Positions 41,122 to 49,667 are shown, counted from the stretch's first letter. The stretch is 64,000 nucleotides of DNA from Pseudomonas fragi (GCF_002269505.1 NZ_NQKQ01000004.1:151851-215850); one strand, 5' to 3'. Made by a program: numbers and translations. The notes: a model not told the origin generated them from the sequence alone.

Positions 41122-41127
41122 TACAAT
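41122..41127 (+). promoter_or_regulatory. extended -10 promoter of the 366-residue gene
   Basis: AAATGT-TACAAT, 26 bases before the ATG at 41154. The spacing rule selects that start over the ATG at 41118, which would overlap the promoter. Confidence 0.68.
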
Positions 41128-41153
41128 TATTAGAAACAAACCTTGTAAAACAT

Positions 41154-42254
41154 ATGAATGAACAAAATATAAATGGTATGCCTGCGTTAAATTTCAATGA
41201 GAAAGAAGATGAGTCGAATAATCTGACATTCAATTTCGACAATTACACGCGAGAAACTAACAAATCGGTCGTCACTGACAGCACTAATAAAGTAATTGAC
41301 TCACTATCAAATCTGATTAGCTCTGTTCCCTCTGAATCCAAGAATTTTTACCCTGCAAACTTTGCTTCCCAGTTTCAGCGTTTAGAAGCAAAAGGAGCAC
41401 TGCCAGAGATTCATCATGACACGCCAGTAACTGATGTGATTGTGCTTCCTCACGAATCCCAGCAAGCCCAAGAAGCCCAAGATTTGGATGAAGTGGTTGA
41501 GGCACTAAATCAGCCTGCGTCAGATTTGGATGGGTTTTTTGCCGGGGTAGAGACTGGTGATGAAGAGGAAGACGAAGCTGAGTATGTCGTTCAGGAACAG
41601 CAGATTATTGAAACAATAGCTGAAGAAGCCTTTGGTACAGACGACGCTGAGACGTTTGTAGAGGCATTGTCTGACCTATCCACACCTACTGATGCGACTG
41701 ATGAAGGTGTTGAGTCTTGCGAGTCAGACGACCTCACAATCCCGGCCTGCATCGAAGGAGAATCAGAGCATGAGTCCTTTATGCCTAGCGAAGACATTGT
41801 TCTTCCTGCTCACTTTGAGGACGTTCCTTTCAGCGAGCCAGACACCTTCGCCCATGACGACATTATCCCTGTCTACGTGCCTGTCAAAACGCCTGAACCT
41901 ACACAGCTAGCAATAGCGCTCGAAATGCTCAGACAGCACCGTTTAGGCAGTCTCAACCGTGCCAACAAGCCTGATTTCGTGTCTACGAAAGATAGTGAGC
42001 GCCTACGTGCGTGCATGAAGGAGAGCTACAAAGCTGGCTTGGGATATATAGAATCGATGGAAGATGCGTGCAGCCTCAGTGATGCACTGGGCGTCATGCT
42101 TTCGGATAACAATCTGGATGGCGTGAATGCGACTATTGATGCGCTGAATGTGGTTCGAGAACAAGCCAATGCTCGCAAGCAAGAGGTTTTCGACGCGAAG
42201 CAGCAAGCCAAGGATATTCTGTGGGAAGGTTTCGAACGAAAGTATTTCAAATAA
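41154..42254 (+). CDS. hypothetical acidic protein
   Basis: 366 residues (MNEQNINGMPALNF). Long acidic, low-complexity middle (EEEDEAEYVVQEQQIIETIAEEAFGTDDAE) and a helical, more basic C-terminal ~110 residues. Composition changes inside the gene, AT-rich to about 41400 and then GC-richer. No family recognised; acidic linker proteins of this kind are often scaffolds or DNA mimics, but nothing here proves it. Confidence 0.65.
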   Translation: MNEQNINGMPALNFNEKEDESNNLTFNFDNYTRETNKSVVTDSTNKVIDSLSNLISSVPSESKNFYPANFASQFQRLEAKGALPEIHHDTPVTDVIVLPHESQQAQEAQDLDEVVEALNQPASDLDGFFAGVETGDEEEDEAEYVVQEQQIIETIAEEAFGTDDAETFVEALSDLSTPTDATDEGVESCESDDLTIPACIEGESEHESFMPSEDIVLPAHFEDVPFSEPDTFAHDDIIPVYVPVKTPEPTQLAIALEMLRQHRLGSLNRANKPDFVSTKDSERLRACMKESYKAGLGYIESMEDACSLSDALGVMLSDNNLDGVNATIDALNVVREQANARKQEVFDAKQQAKDILWEGFERKYFK

Positions 42255-42267
42255 TCTGTGTAAAAAG

Positions 42268-42291
42268 AAACCCCTTCATGGGGCTTTTTTT
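42268..42291 (+). terminator. intrinsic terminator after the 366-residue gene
   Basis: AAACCCC-TTCAT-GGGGC hairpin then TTTTTTT. Confidence 0.85.
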
Positions 42292-42301
42292 GGTCTGTGT
42301 T

Positions 42302-43093
42302 TCAGAGATTCACTCCGGCCAATTTTGCCGTTTCCATAATCATCGAGGCGGTATGGGGCAGGTCGATTATTAGAGCCGATGCAATGAGAATAATGACTGG
42401 TTTTGCATATCCATCCCTTGATGAACCGTGGCCAACTGCTTTTAACGACATGATGCTGCTGATGAAGAAGAAAAATCCTATTGCCTGAAATAATCCCACT
42501 ATCACTTTCATGTTGTTTTGAAATGCTTCTGTTGCCTCAGAATTTCCGAACTTGCTTGAAATAGTTTTGTCTAGTGAACCTGATATTTCACTCGTTGCAT
42601 TTGTCCAGCAGCTACTTTGAGATTTAATCTTTACGTCTGTACTGCTTTCAACCACGTAACAAACACCGTCGCCTTTTTCGCCTGAAATTGTAGTAATTAA
42701 GGTTCCTAAAGTTGATGTGTACGAAACGAGCATTACTCCACAAACGAATAACATAACGATGCTTGGTACGGTTATTTGCTTGTTTGAGCTACTTTGTTCT
42801 GAATATGCTGCTGCTCGAGTACAAGCTAAAACAAGCAAAATCATGCCAAGAAAAATTGAAAGTGCTTGCCCAACAAGAATTGCTACGGCAACGAGTTTTT
42901 CTCGATACGCTTGAGCGTCGCTCGTAACGGCGATATTCGGAGAGCTTCCTAAACCGCCAGAAGTAACCAGTGGTGGTAGGTCAGCCACGGGGAATGTAGT
43001 GACGCCGTTGTCTGCGAATGATGCAAACGATAATAAAAGCAATACTGCGAACAAAGTCGTTGTCAGTATTTGTTTAAGTGTTATGTGATTCAT
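42302..43093 (-). CDS. exported/membrane protein with four membrane segments, possible transfer component
   Basis: 263 residues: signal peptide (LLLSFASFA-DNG), membrane segments at about 66-92, 108-132, 205-227 and 236-258, and two cysteines in the loop between segments 2 and 3 (GVCYV...SCW). The size and order of parts recall small membrane components of Dot/Icm-like and other conjugation systems; no signature was recognised. Own promoter, back to back with the operon at 43170. Confidence 0.6.
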   Translation of the reverse strand: MNHITLKQILTTTLFAVLLLLSFASFADNGVTTFPVADLPPLVTSGGLGSSPNIAVTSDAQAYREKLVAVAILVGQALSIFLGMILLVLACTRAAAYSEQSSSNKQITVPSIVMLFVCGVMLVSYTSTLGTLITTISGEKGDGVCYVVESSTDVKIKSQSSCWTNATSEISGSLDKTISSKFGNSEATEAFQNNMKVIVGLFQAIGFFFFISSIMSLKAVGHGSSRDGYAKPVIILIASALIIDLPHTASMIMETAKLAGVNL

Positions 43094-43116
43094 ATGTAAG
43101 TTGTTTGTTTAACATC

Positions 43117-43122
43117 ATTATA
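43117..43122 (-). promoter_or_regulatory. extended -10 promoter of the 263-residue gene
   Basis: Reverse-strand GAATGG-TATAAT, 23 bases from the ATG at 43093; 15 bases from the divergent -10 at 43138. Confidence 0.82.
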
Positions 43123-43137
43123 CCATTCTCAAAATGC

Positions 43138-43143
43138 TATAAT
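43138..43143 (+). promoter_or_regulatory. extended -10 promoter for 43170-43690
   Basis: AAATGC-TATAAT, 26 bases before the ATG at 43170. The spacing favours that ATG over the one at 43162. Confidence 0.8.
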
Positions 43144-43169
43144 ATGTTGAAATAAACAACTATGAATTT

Positions 43170-43448
43170 ATGGACACTAAAGAAGAAATAAAAGCTTTGA
43201 ATGAGAAAGGTGTTTTTGATGTGCAAGAAGTAATGCAAGGAATGAGGCTTAAAGTGAAATTCAATGGGCAGGTTGGTCGTGAGTCGATTGTGTATGTTGC
43301 GAAGAAACTGAAACGAATAACAATTGAATTCGCGCCGTATCCATTATGGAAAAAGGGTTTTTGGGTTTCGCTGAATGCAACGAGTTTGAATTTACTAAAC
43401 GAAGTTTCTGATGCATTAATTAACAATGATTTGAAGGTGGGGAAATGA
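43170..43448 (+). CDS. small hypothetical protein
   Basis: 92 residues, predicted beta-rich (MRLKVKFNGQVGRESIVYVAKKLKRITIEF) and basic. ATGA overlap with the following coiled-coil protein suggests a two-subunit product. Unrecognised. Confidence 0.65.
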   Translation: MDTKEEIKALNEKGVFDVQEVMQGMRLKVKFNGQVGRESIVYVAKKLKRITIEFAPYPLWKKGFWVSLNATSLNLLNEVSDALINNDLKVGK

Positions 43449-43690
43449 TTACAAAACTAGAAAAAATTGCCTATGAATTTAGGTTGAAGGAACAGCAGAT
43501 TGAAAAGGACAAGGAAGAGGCGAGAATAAAAGCTAAAAGAGAAGCTGATGAGCGTGTACCAATAACGATTAATCAGAATTACGAAAAAGCTCAGTTGGAA
43601 ATGAAAAGACTTCGACCATTCTTGAAGAGTTTGAGAAAGCTACCAACGTGGGATGAGCTGCAAAAAGAGGAGGGGAATAATCCAGCATGA
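43445..43690 (+). CDS. small charged coiled-coil protein
   Basis: 81 residues dominated by a charged helix (KEQQIEKDKEEARIKAKREADE), then a polar tail. Coupled to the preceding gene. No family recognised. Confidence 0.65.
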   Translation: MITKLEKIAYEFRLKEQQIEKDKEEARIKAKREADERVPITINQNYEKAQLEMKRLRPFLKSLRKLPTWDELQKEEGNNPA

Positions 43691-43745
43691 GCTGGTTTAT
43701 TTTTGCCAGTAATTTTTAAGGGTAAATTTGGCGATATTGAAATGA

Positions 43746-43751
43746 TATAAT
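43746..43751 (+). promoter_or_regulatory. extended -10 promoter of the 109-residue gene
   Basis: AAATGA-TATAAT, 31 bases before the ATG at 43783. Confidence 0.72.
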
Positions 43752-43782
43752 TCGATTAATAACCAAATTATTAGAGTTTTAT

Positions 43783-44112
43783 ATGTATGAAGAAATTGAT
43801 TTAAAAGGCGTTGTGAAAAATAGTGAAGCGTATGCTGCTTTGAATATTTTCAATAGAGAAGTCCAAAAGCACGTTAAAGATTTTGGCGGGATGAATTTAG
43901 AGCAAATTGATTCTGCGCTAAAATATGCTCATGCATATTATAGTAACTACCTCAATGAGCATGGTGAATACGACATGACGCTGGATGGCAAGCCAGTTTT
44001 TGTCGAGCCTACGAAAGCTGAGTCTGCAAATTATGCGCTATTGCTCGTTCAGTTGAATGACAAAGAAAAGAAAGAATTTAGGAAGGTTTTTTACGGCTCG
44101 CACGGTATCTGA
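43783..44112 (+). CDS. small hypothetical protein
   Basis: 109 residues, helical, acidic, no signal or membrane segment (VKNSEAYAALNIFNREVQKHVKDFGG). Single-gene unit followed by the candidate small RNA at 44166. Unrecognised. Confidence 0.65.
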   Translation: MYEEIDLKGVVKNSEAYAALNIFNREVQKHVKDFGGMNLEQIDSALKYAHAYYSNYLNEHGEYDMTLDGKPVFVEPTKAESANYALLLVQLNDKEKKEFRKVFYGSHGI

Positions 44113-44153
44113 TTTTTAATTGACTTATTGAGTTGTTTTTGTTTTTAAAATGT

Positions 44154-44159
44154 TATGCT
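44154..44159 (+). promoter_or_regulatory. extended -10 promoter of the second candidate small RNA
   Basis: AAAATGT-TATGCT; initiation expected near 44166. Confidence 0.55.
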
Positions 44160-44165
44160 TGTAGT

Positions 44166-44243
44166 GTGAGTTCATTAAAGGGTTTCTCACAAATATCGTG
44201 TAAGTATGTAGTTGCGAACACAGAGCCTAGGCTCTGTTTTTGT
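44166..44243 (+). ncRNA. candidate small RNA of about 80 nt
   Basis: Short unit between an extended -10 and a terminator at 44220-44242, with no gene inside. GTGAG (44166-44170) pairs with CTCAC (44186-44190) at the predicted 5' end; a single-stranded middle and the terminator hairpin follow. It has the same design as the unit at 12644-12754. The next gene has its own promoter at 44295, so this is not simply its leader. Confidence 0.5.
44220..44242 (+). terminator. intrinsic terminator of the second candidate small RNA
   Basis: ACAGAGC-CTAG-GCTCTGT then TTTTG. Confidence 0.8.
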
Positions 44244-44294
44244 TTGCATAAGAATTAATTTTGATTAACGGCGAATTTTGGTTAATCGGTTTGG

Positions 44295-44300
44295 TATAAT
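44295..44300 (+). promoter_or_regulatory. extended -10 promoter of the 106-residue gene
   Basis: TTTGG-TATAAT, 25 bases before the ATG at 44326, which fixes that start over a TTG at 44278. Confidence 0.82.
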
Positions 44301-44325
44301 TGATTCCATAACCAAATTGTTAATC

Positions 44326-44646
44326 ATGAATAAAATCAAATTCAAGTCTGATGAAGACTATGCAGTATTTTTTGCTCCGCTACTTACCTCCCTTTCACAA
44401 ATCGCAAATGACTATGGCTATCATGACAAGGGCGATATTTTCACAAATTGTTTAGGTGAAACGATTATGTGCGTTGAAGGCTATGACGTAAGAATCAGGT
44501 CTGACGTAAGTCTTACGTTCGTCAAAGAAGTGGGCATTGTTATACGTCGCTTCAAAAACAAAGAGGTTCAATTGTTTCATGGGGGATTTGTTGTCACTCA
44601 CAAGCAAATCAAAATGCTGGTTGAGCGAGAACTATTAGCCTCCTAA
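44326..44646 (+). CDS. small hypothetical protein
   Basis: 106 residues (MNKIKFKSDEDYAVFFAPLL), alpha/beta, no signal. The start is set by the promoter spacing; SD-less leader ATAACCAAATTGTTAATC. No family recognised. Confidence 0.68.
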   Translation: MNKIKFKSDEDYAVFFAPLLTSLSQIANDYGYHDKGDIFTNCLGETIMCVEGYDVRIRSDVSLTFVKEVGIVIRRFKNKEVQLFHGGFVVTHKQIKMLVERELLAS

Positions 44647-44670
44647 TGGGGGGTTTTATTTTTCAAATGG

Positions 44671-44676
44671 TATAAT
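44671..44676 (+). promoter_or_regulatory. extended -10 promoter of the 284-residue gene
   Basis: AAATGG-TATAAT, 26 bases before the ATG at 44703. Confidence 0.82.
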
Positions 44677-44702
44677 GTTGATTATAACAAACTAGTAATT
44701 CC

Positions 44703-45557
44703 ATGAAAAAAAGTAAAACTGCAATAAATCCAGTGTCTGTACCTGAATCTGAAATAAAGAATGAGCTGAATTTAGATGATTTAGATTTGGATTTAGATGA
44801 TTTTAATGATTATAGTTTCGAAGATGTTTCCAGTGCAGATGTTGAAACCTTAGTATCTTTTGCTGAGCTTGATGAGGATAAAGATGTTCCTTCTTTTGAT
44901 TTTGAATCTGAGGTTTCTGATGGGCAAATATTTAATGAGACTGATTACGGTGCAGCTAAACACTATTATCAGGATTGTGATGAGGTTTTGATTCATATGC
45001 AGGATATGCGTGAAGATATTCGAGAATTAATATCAAGTATCAAAGGTTATAAAGCATCTCGAGTAAAGCATGTCCTTGGTACATTGTGTCAAGAAGATGA
45101 TAAAAACTTTTCTAGCAATGATAGCGATTTCTTTCTCCCTAAATTTGTTGTAGATGTTTTAAATGAATATGGCTATCAAGATGAAATTAAAGAATTATGC
45201 ATAAAAGCACCTAATTATTTCATTGATAATAGGAGTTGCGTGTTCGAGAAACGCATAACATTGATTAAAGAGGTGTATGATTTTGAATATTCATGTACAT
45301 TCAGAATCTCATTACATAATCTTTTCTCGCTGGCTAATCCGCACAACGTATTATATAAGTCTGGTTTGAATTTCGTTCAATATCTGCATAATTTATGTCA
45401 GGGTAAAGGTGGTTGGGATAAGTTTAGAAGTTTAGGTGATATTAGGTTGAGTGAGTTTTCCATAATTCCTAGCAAACGTTACAATGAAATAAATAAAACA
45501 TTATTTTCTGAATTGAGTATTTATGGTGCCCGAAAGAGAGCTGGATTCAATAGATGA
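44703..45557 (+). CDS. hypothetical protein with acidic repeat N-terminus
   Basis: 284 residues. Residues 20-75 are a run of Asp/Leu/Phe (NLDDLDLDLDDFNDY), followed by a helical ~200-residue domain with several cysteines. Acidic DL-rich leaders sometimes mimic DNA or act as secretion or interaction tags; here that is speculation. Very AT-rich. Ends at a bidirectional terminator opposite the relaxase. Confidence 0.65.
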   Translation: MKKSKTAINPVSVPESEIKNELNLDDLDLDLDDFNDYSFEDVSSADVETLVSFAELDEDKDVPSFDFESEVSDGQIFNETDYGAAKHYYQDCDEVLIHMQDMREDIRELISSIKGYKASRVKHVLGTLCQEDDKNFSSNDSDFFLPKFVVDVLNEYGYQDEIKELCIKAPNYFIDNRSCVFEKRITLIKEVYDFEYSCTFRISLHNLFSLANPHNVLYKSGLNFVQYLHNLCQGKGGWDKFRSLGDIRLSEFSIIPSKRYNEINKTLFSELSIYGARKRAGFNR

Positions 45558-45579
45558 TTGTCTGATATTTGTAAAAAAC

Positions 45580-45606
45580 AAAGCCCCAACGAAGGGGCTT
45601 TTTTTT
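45580..45606. terminator. bidirectional terminator between the 284-residue gene and the relaxase
   Basis: AAGCCCC-AACGAA-GGGGCTT with poly-T on both strands; overlaps the relaxase stop. Confidence 0.88.
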
Positions 45607-47905
45607 ACGGCTTTGTTTTGTCAATTTGGTCCAATCCTAGGATAGGTTGGCTGACAGGTTGTGTAGGTTCTGCCTTGGTTTGCTCAGTCCTTGGAGAATC
45701 TTTATCAGGCACAGGAACGTAGTTAGGGTTCACTACCACCGGCTGTGGTCCTGCAAGCCTTGGGTCTATCTGCTGAGATTTCTGAGTGGCTTCTGGCGGT
45801 TCTTCTGCATCAAGCGATATACCAGCACGTTTCAGCACATCTGCCATTTGAGCAGCGTTCAACCTTTCCGTGATAGCGAAGTGTTCTATGACTTTTTTCT
45901 TCTCATCGTTCGTCAGTGTGAGCTTGTCTATGTGCTTAAAGTGGCTTTGTGTAAGCCCCATATGGATGCCATATAGGAAGCTGTGGAGTTTTGGGCGCTG
46001 GTCTACGTCAACGTCTAGCTTCCTATTCGAACGTAGATTCATAGTCTCTGATGGTTTGACTGGTCCTAGACCATTTGACTTGATGAAGTCGTGGATCTTG
46101 GTCTTGTTCGAGGCGTTCACTTTGTCTCTTTCAGCGTCCAGCAAAGCCTGAGCTTCTGCTTTGAGTTCAGCCGAGGGTTTGAAATTATCTATCTCAATCC
46201 CGTGCAAAACCGACTCTATGTACATGAGTTTCTGGATAGCCGGGTTCTGCGTGCCCTTGAACTCGATGCTGATGAATCCTTGCGCCACGTACCACTGAAT
46301 GGCTGCTTTTGCTGATGAACGATTCGCTTGGAAAACTTGAAGGCTGTCCACTCCGTTGGATTCAATCATCTTGCGGTTGTTGTACGTGCTGATGAGTGAG
46401 TTGCCCAAAGCTATTTGGCTGGTCAGAGACTGCTTGTACGCCCTAGAAGCCAGCATCCTTGCGATGAAATCCTGGGTGGACTCGTTGGGTTGGAACCTGA
46501 ATGGGATAGGTTCAATCCAGTCCTTCTTCGCGTACCTATCCTTACCCTTCGCTTGCTGCGCTTGAGTCGCTGTGTGAGTCATGTCTTCGCATTGTTCGTG
46601 TAGAGCAACGGCTTCTTCCTGCGTTGCTGTGAGAAGCTTTGGCTCAGTCACACCAGCTTTCAGCACAGGGAATTTCACGTTCTCTTTGACCAAATAGAAC
46701 GACCAGCTCCCAACGTATTTGCGGCCTGTATCCTTGTCCTTCTTGAAGGACGGGACGAGCATCACGCCCAGCTCTTTATAGAGGACTGTGTTGAGTTCAG
46801 AGACGTTTTTCGTAGGGTACATGTTCACTAGCGCCGTCGCTTTCGACACGACTGCTGACACGTCTGTGCGAATCTTTAATCCCTTTGCGAAGTGCTGATA
46901 CGTCTCAAAATTCTCGATGACACGCTTTGCTTCGAAGGGAAGGTTTGCGTAGGAGCGGAACGAATCACCAGCGTCTTTATGGAAGATCTGAATGTCCTTG
47001 AATTTCGATTTTGACTTGGCTTTCGTGTAGCGGAATTCGAACCCTGCATCAGCCAATTCCTGTTGGATTTTGGGGTGCGAGTAGTTCGCTCCCGCGTGAG
47101 CGTTCAGGATTGCGTTGAGCTTGTTGAAGATCTCGGCGTGCTCGCCAGTCACTGCATTGGTGTCTTTGTCGATGACGATTTGTAGGCGATTCTTCTCCCT
47201 TTTTTCGTGCTCCATACGCAAGAGGGTAGGGTGCTTCGCTTCAAGCTCGTACTTCACATCGTCAAACAATTTGATTAGACCGTGGTCTTGTTTGCCCCTG
47301 TAAAACTCGTAGTACTGGCCGTCGATGGTGTAGCTGCTCATCATAATATGAACGTGCGGGTTGCCGTCTTTCAGGTGCGGCACGAAGTCGTAATAGAAGT
47401 TGATTTCTGAGCTGCCTGACATTTTTTGGAGCGTGGCTCGGGCTAACGAGCACAGGAATTTTCCCTTCTCCTTGTCAGTTTGGCAGTGACTCAATTCTTC
47501 GGGCTTGCAAGAGATGATGAAGCGAAAAGCGTCCATCTGTTTGCCTTTGGAGCGGGTGCTATTGTTTCTTCCGTCAGCCGCATGGTCGTAGTAAAAATCA
47601 GCCTTGGCAGTAGCGTACTCCTTGCGATATTTCGTCATTTCCCTTTTTCCGACCATCGTTTTTTCGACAGTCGAAGGATGAATCATATCCATCGGAATGT
47701 TGGATTCAGCGAACTCCCGACCGGCGTGTAAATCCACTCCATCATTTTTGCTTAGGTCGAATTTTGGCGAGACGAGGTAGATGGAATTGCCTTTGAGATT
47801 TTTCTTCCCGCGAATTTCTGGTGAGCCTTTGCTTGTCTTGGCGGGCTTCGCATCTGACGCTGTTGTTGGTTGAGTAGACTCCTCATTTTGAATGTCGATT
47901 ATCAA
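45605..47905 (-). CDS. conjugative relaxase (MobA/MOB_P-like) with C-terminal LPD7-like domain
   Basis: 766 residues. The metal-binding motif of HUH relaxases is clear: H177, H184 and H186 in VPHLKDGNPHVHIMMSSY. These enzymes nick one strand at oriT and lead it to the recipient. The catalytic tyrosine cannot be assigned with certainty; tyrosines at 105-106 are candidates. Residues ~525-580 (SSAKAAIQWYVAQGFISIEFKG...VLHGIEI) resemble LPD7, common behind relaxase domains. The start is TTG 47905. About half G+C, unlike the upstream genes (21/60 at 48061-48120). Last of a three-gene operon reading away from the 34-bp-period repeats. Confidence 0.88.
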   Translation of the reverse strand: MIIDIQNEESTQPTTASDAKPAKTSKGSPEIRGKKNLKGNSIYLVSPKFDLSKNDGVDLHAGREFAESNIPMDMIHPSTVEKTMVGKREMTKYRKEYATAKADFYYDHAADGRNNSTRSKGKQMDAFRFIISCKPEELSHCQTDKEKGKFLCSLARATLQKMSGSSEINFYYDFVPHLKDGNPHVHIMMSSYTIDGQYYEFYRGKQDHGLIKLFDDVKYELEAKHPTLLRMEHEKREKNRLQIVIDKDTNAVTGEHAEIFNKLNAILNAHAGANYSHPKIQQELADAGFEFRYTKAKSKSKFKDIQIFHKDAGDSFRSYANLPFEAKRVIENFETYQHFAKGLKIRTDVSAVVSKATALVNMYPTKNVSELNTVLYKELGVMLVPSFKKDKDTGRKYVGSWSFYLVKENVKFPVLKAGVTEPKLLTATQEEAVALHEQCEDMTHTATQAQQAKGKDRYAKKDWIEPIPFRFQPNESTQDFIARMLASRAYKQSLTSQIALGNSLISTYNNRKMIESNGVDSLQVFQANRSSAKAAIQWYVAQGFISIEFKGTQNPAIQKLMYIESVLHGIEIDNFKPSAELKAEAQALLDAERDKVNASNKTKIHDFIKSNGLGPVKPSETMNLRSNRKLDVDVDQRPKLHSFLYGIHMGLTQSHFKHIDKLTLTNDEKKKVIEHFAITERLNAAQMADVLKRAGISLDAEEPPEATQKSQQIDPRLAGPQPVVVNPNYVPVPDKDSPRTEQTKAEPTQPVSQPILGLDQIDKTKP

Positions 47906-47920
47906 TTTGTTTCTCGGTGG

Positions 47921-48754
47921 TTATAGATTTTTGTGTTGCTTTATCAGTGCTATCATTTCGTTTTTCCTGTCATAAATATTTTTGTAGAGCATTGCTTGGT
48001 GAGGTTTATTTTCTTTAATCGCTACGTGTGCCGCTTCTGTGTTTCTGTTTAGCCTTTGATAAATTTCGAGGGCTTCTAAAATAAAAGGATGGTTTGTAGG
48101 TGCTCCTTCTTTGAAAATACTGTGTTCACGAATTAAGTTTTTTATGTTGGTTCTAATGCACTCGCCTTCGCTTTTTAGAATGTTATAGGTGTCTTCGTCT
48201 GTAACAAATGTCATGTGCTCTTTTAGTGTTCCAGCAAAATCTATGTCATTTAAAAACTCTGACTTCGCCTCTATCGCTGGTCCGTTAGTGACCTCTTTTG
48301 TTGTCTTGTGAGATAGAATTTCGCTTACGATTTTTCCAAGAATAATTTTGACTTCAATGAATTCCTTGAACAGTGTTTCGTGTTTCAGTATCTTGCCCTT
48401 ATGATTAATGCTTTGTCCTTCACACAAACTTTGCAGTTGTGAAATGTTGGAATTATTCTTTGTGAATTTCTTTTCGATTTCCCTCATGTCTGATTTGTCA
48501 GCGCCATTAATTATCAGTCCTTTGTTTTTAGTAATGCTCATAAGCATGTTGGATACGCCTTTCTTATTTCCTAGAAAAGCAAATCTTTCATCTGCTGTCA
48601 GAGTCGATACATCTACTTTGTAATCATCCTCTGTATTGTCAGAGACTCTTACCTTTTTCATGAACCCTGCACGATAGGCAAGGTCGGTCAGCTTGCGTCG
48701 AAACTCGTTAGAGCATCGACATTCGCATTGAAATTTTCCGTCTGGTTTTTTCAT
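47921..48754 (-). CDS. relaxase-operon protein, possible relaxosome accessory
   Basis: 277 residues, ATG with AAGGTGATGT upstream. The N-terminus has a CxC pair (CECRCSNEFRRKLTDLAYRAG) followed by a basic helix-turn-like segment; the remainder is helical and charged. Position directly before the relaxase, in the same transcript, suggests a DNA-binding helper for nicking, but no MobB/MobC family signature is evident. Confidence 0.6.
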   Translation of the reverse strand: MKKPDGKFQCECRCSNEFRRKLTDLAYRAGFMKKVRVSDNTEDDYKVDVSTLTADERFAFLGNKKGVSNMLMSITKNKGLIINGADKSDMREIEKKFTKNNSNISQLQSLCEGQSINHKGKILKHETLFKEFIEVKIILGKIVSEILSHKTTKEVTNGPAIEAKSEFLNDIDFAGTLKEHMTFVTDEDTYNILKSEGECIRTNIKNLIREHSIFKEGAPTNHPFILEALEIYQRLNRNTEAAHVAIKENKPHQAMLYKNIYDRKNEMIALIKQHKNL

Positions 48755-48762
48755 ACATCACC

Positions 48763-49227
48763 TTACGAATTCGAAGGTAATGTTTTTTCAACGTACACAA
48801 TAAGGTCGCGAAGATTTGTAGTGTCAGTGATTTTCAAAAGGTATGAGAGGGCTTTGTTCGTCTCTGATATTTTCGACTTGAGAATTACTTCCTGCTCCGT
48901 AGCAGCCTCGCCTTTACCATCATTTTCGATTTGATTTTTTAGTGCATTAATCTGTCGCAATAGAGCCGCATTGCTTGCTGTTTTATCTTTGATTGACGTT
49001 TTATGTGTTTCTATTATAGATTTCAGTCTTAGGAATTCTTCGTCTTGTTTTGGTGTGCTGTGTCCATCAATTTTGAGAATTGCAAGCCTTCCTACTTTTG
49101 TTGTGTCGTTGTTAATGCTTGTTGTGAGCTTTGAGATTTGCTCTCTTATCTCATCATATTTTTTTTGTTTGGTGTTAAGTTCGGATTCTTTGGGTGTTAA
49201 TTCAATTTGTGATTTTGTATCAGTCAT
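48763..49227 (-). CDS. coiled-coil protein, first gene of the relaxase operon
   Basis: 154 residues, almost entirely charged helix (heptad-like, residues 15-120; KQKKYDEIREQISKLTTSI). It could dimerise and act at the adjacent repeats as a relaxosome or partition-like DNA binder. The -10 at 49255 gives a 27-base SD-less leader. Eight bases separate it from the next gene. Confidence 0.62.
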   Translation of the reverse strand: MTDTKSQIELTPKESELNTKQKKYDEIREQISKLTTSINNDTTKVGRLAILKIDGHSTPKQDEEFLRLKSIIETHKTSIKDKTASNAALLRQINALKNQIENDGKGEAATEQEVILKSKISETNKALSYLLKITDTTNLRDLIVYVEKTLPSNS

Positions 49228-49254
49228 TTTTATGATTGGTTGTTTGATATGTCT

Positions 49255-49260
49255 ATTATA
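49255..49260 (-). promoter_or_regulatory. extended -10 promoter of the relaxase operon
   Basis: Reverse-strand AAATGC-TATAAT, 27 bases from the ATG at 49227. Confidence 0.8.
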
Positions 49261-49389
49261 GCATTTTCAGTTTTGTTGATTTTTGGTTCTTGATTCTGCC
49301 TTTTATAGTCATTGATTTTTATGTATGAAAGCCTCTAAAAATAACGAATTAAACAAGCGGAGCACGTAGCCTTAGTACTTAACTGGCTT

Positions 49390-49398
49390 GCCCTGTTA
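49390..49398 (-). repeat. single inverted copy of the TAACAGGGC site
   Basis: GCCCTGTTA, the reverse complement of the core of the four phased repeats that begin 44 bases further right. Confidence 0.6.
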
Positions 49399-49441
49399 AT
49401 ACTCCGTCCTTGCTTGCTTTAAAATTTTAAGTATTTGATGG

Positions 49442-49562
49442 TCGAGATTACTAACAGGGCATCGTTTTTCGTGGCTCGAAACCCTTAACAGGGCGTGCGT
49501 TTTGGTAGGTCGAAACTATTAACAGGGCATTGATTTGGGGGTGTCGAAATCATTAACAGGGC
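49442..49562 (+). repeat. four 19-bp direct repeats with an exact 34-bp period
   Basis: Cores at 49442-49460, 49476-49494, 49510-49528 and 49544-49562 read TCGAGATTACTAACAGGGC, TCGAAACCCTTAACAGGGC, TCGAAACTATTAACAGGGC and TCGAAATCATTAACAGGGC, with different 15-bp spacers. The constant period implies cooperative protein binding on one helix face or a fixed array. Next to the relaxase operon this is a candidate oriT or parS/iteron array. Confidence 0.88.
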
Positions 49563-49667
49563 ATTGATTTGAGGAGGTTGGTTTGATTAATTGGAGGAGG
49601 GTTTTTGAAATATTTACCGCTCATAATAAATTTCTTCTTAGTGAGAAATTAGCATTAGGCGGAATGG

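Noticed and set aside
41118..41153. Upstream start for the 366-residue acidic protein
   Set aside because: The ATG at 41118 overlaps the -10 (41122-41127); the ATG at 41154 has the 26-base spacing seen elsewhere.
49390..49562. Phased repeats as a CRISPR array
   Set aside because: The repeats are 19 bp and the spacers only 15 bp, there are only four units, and no cas gene is near.
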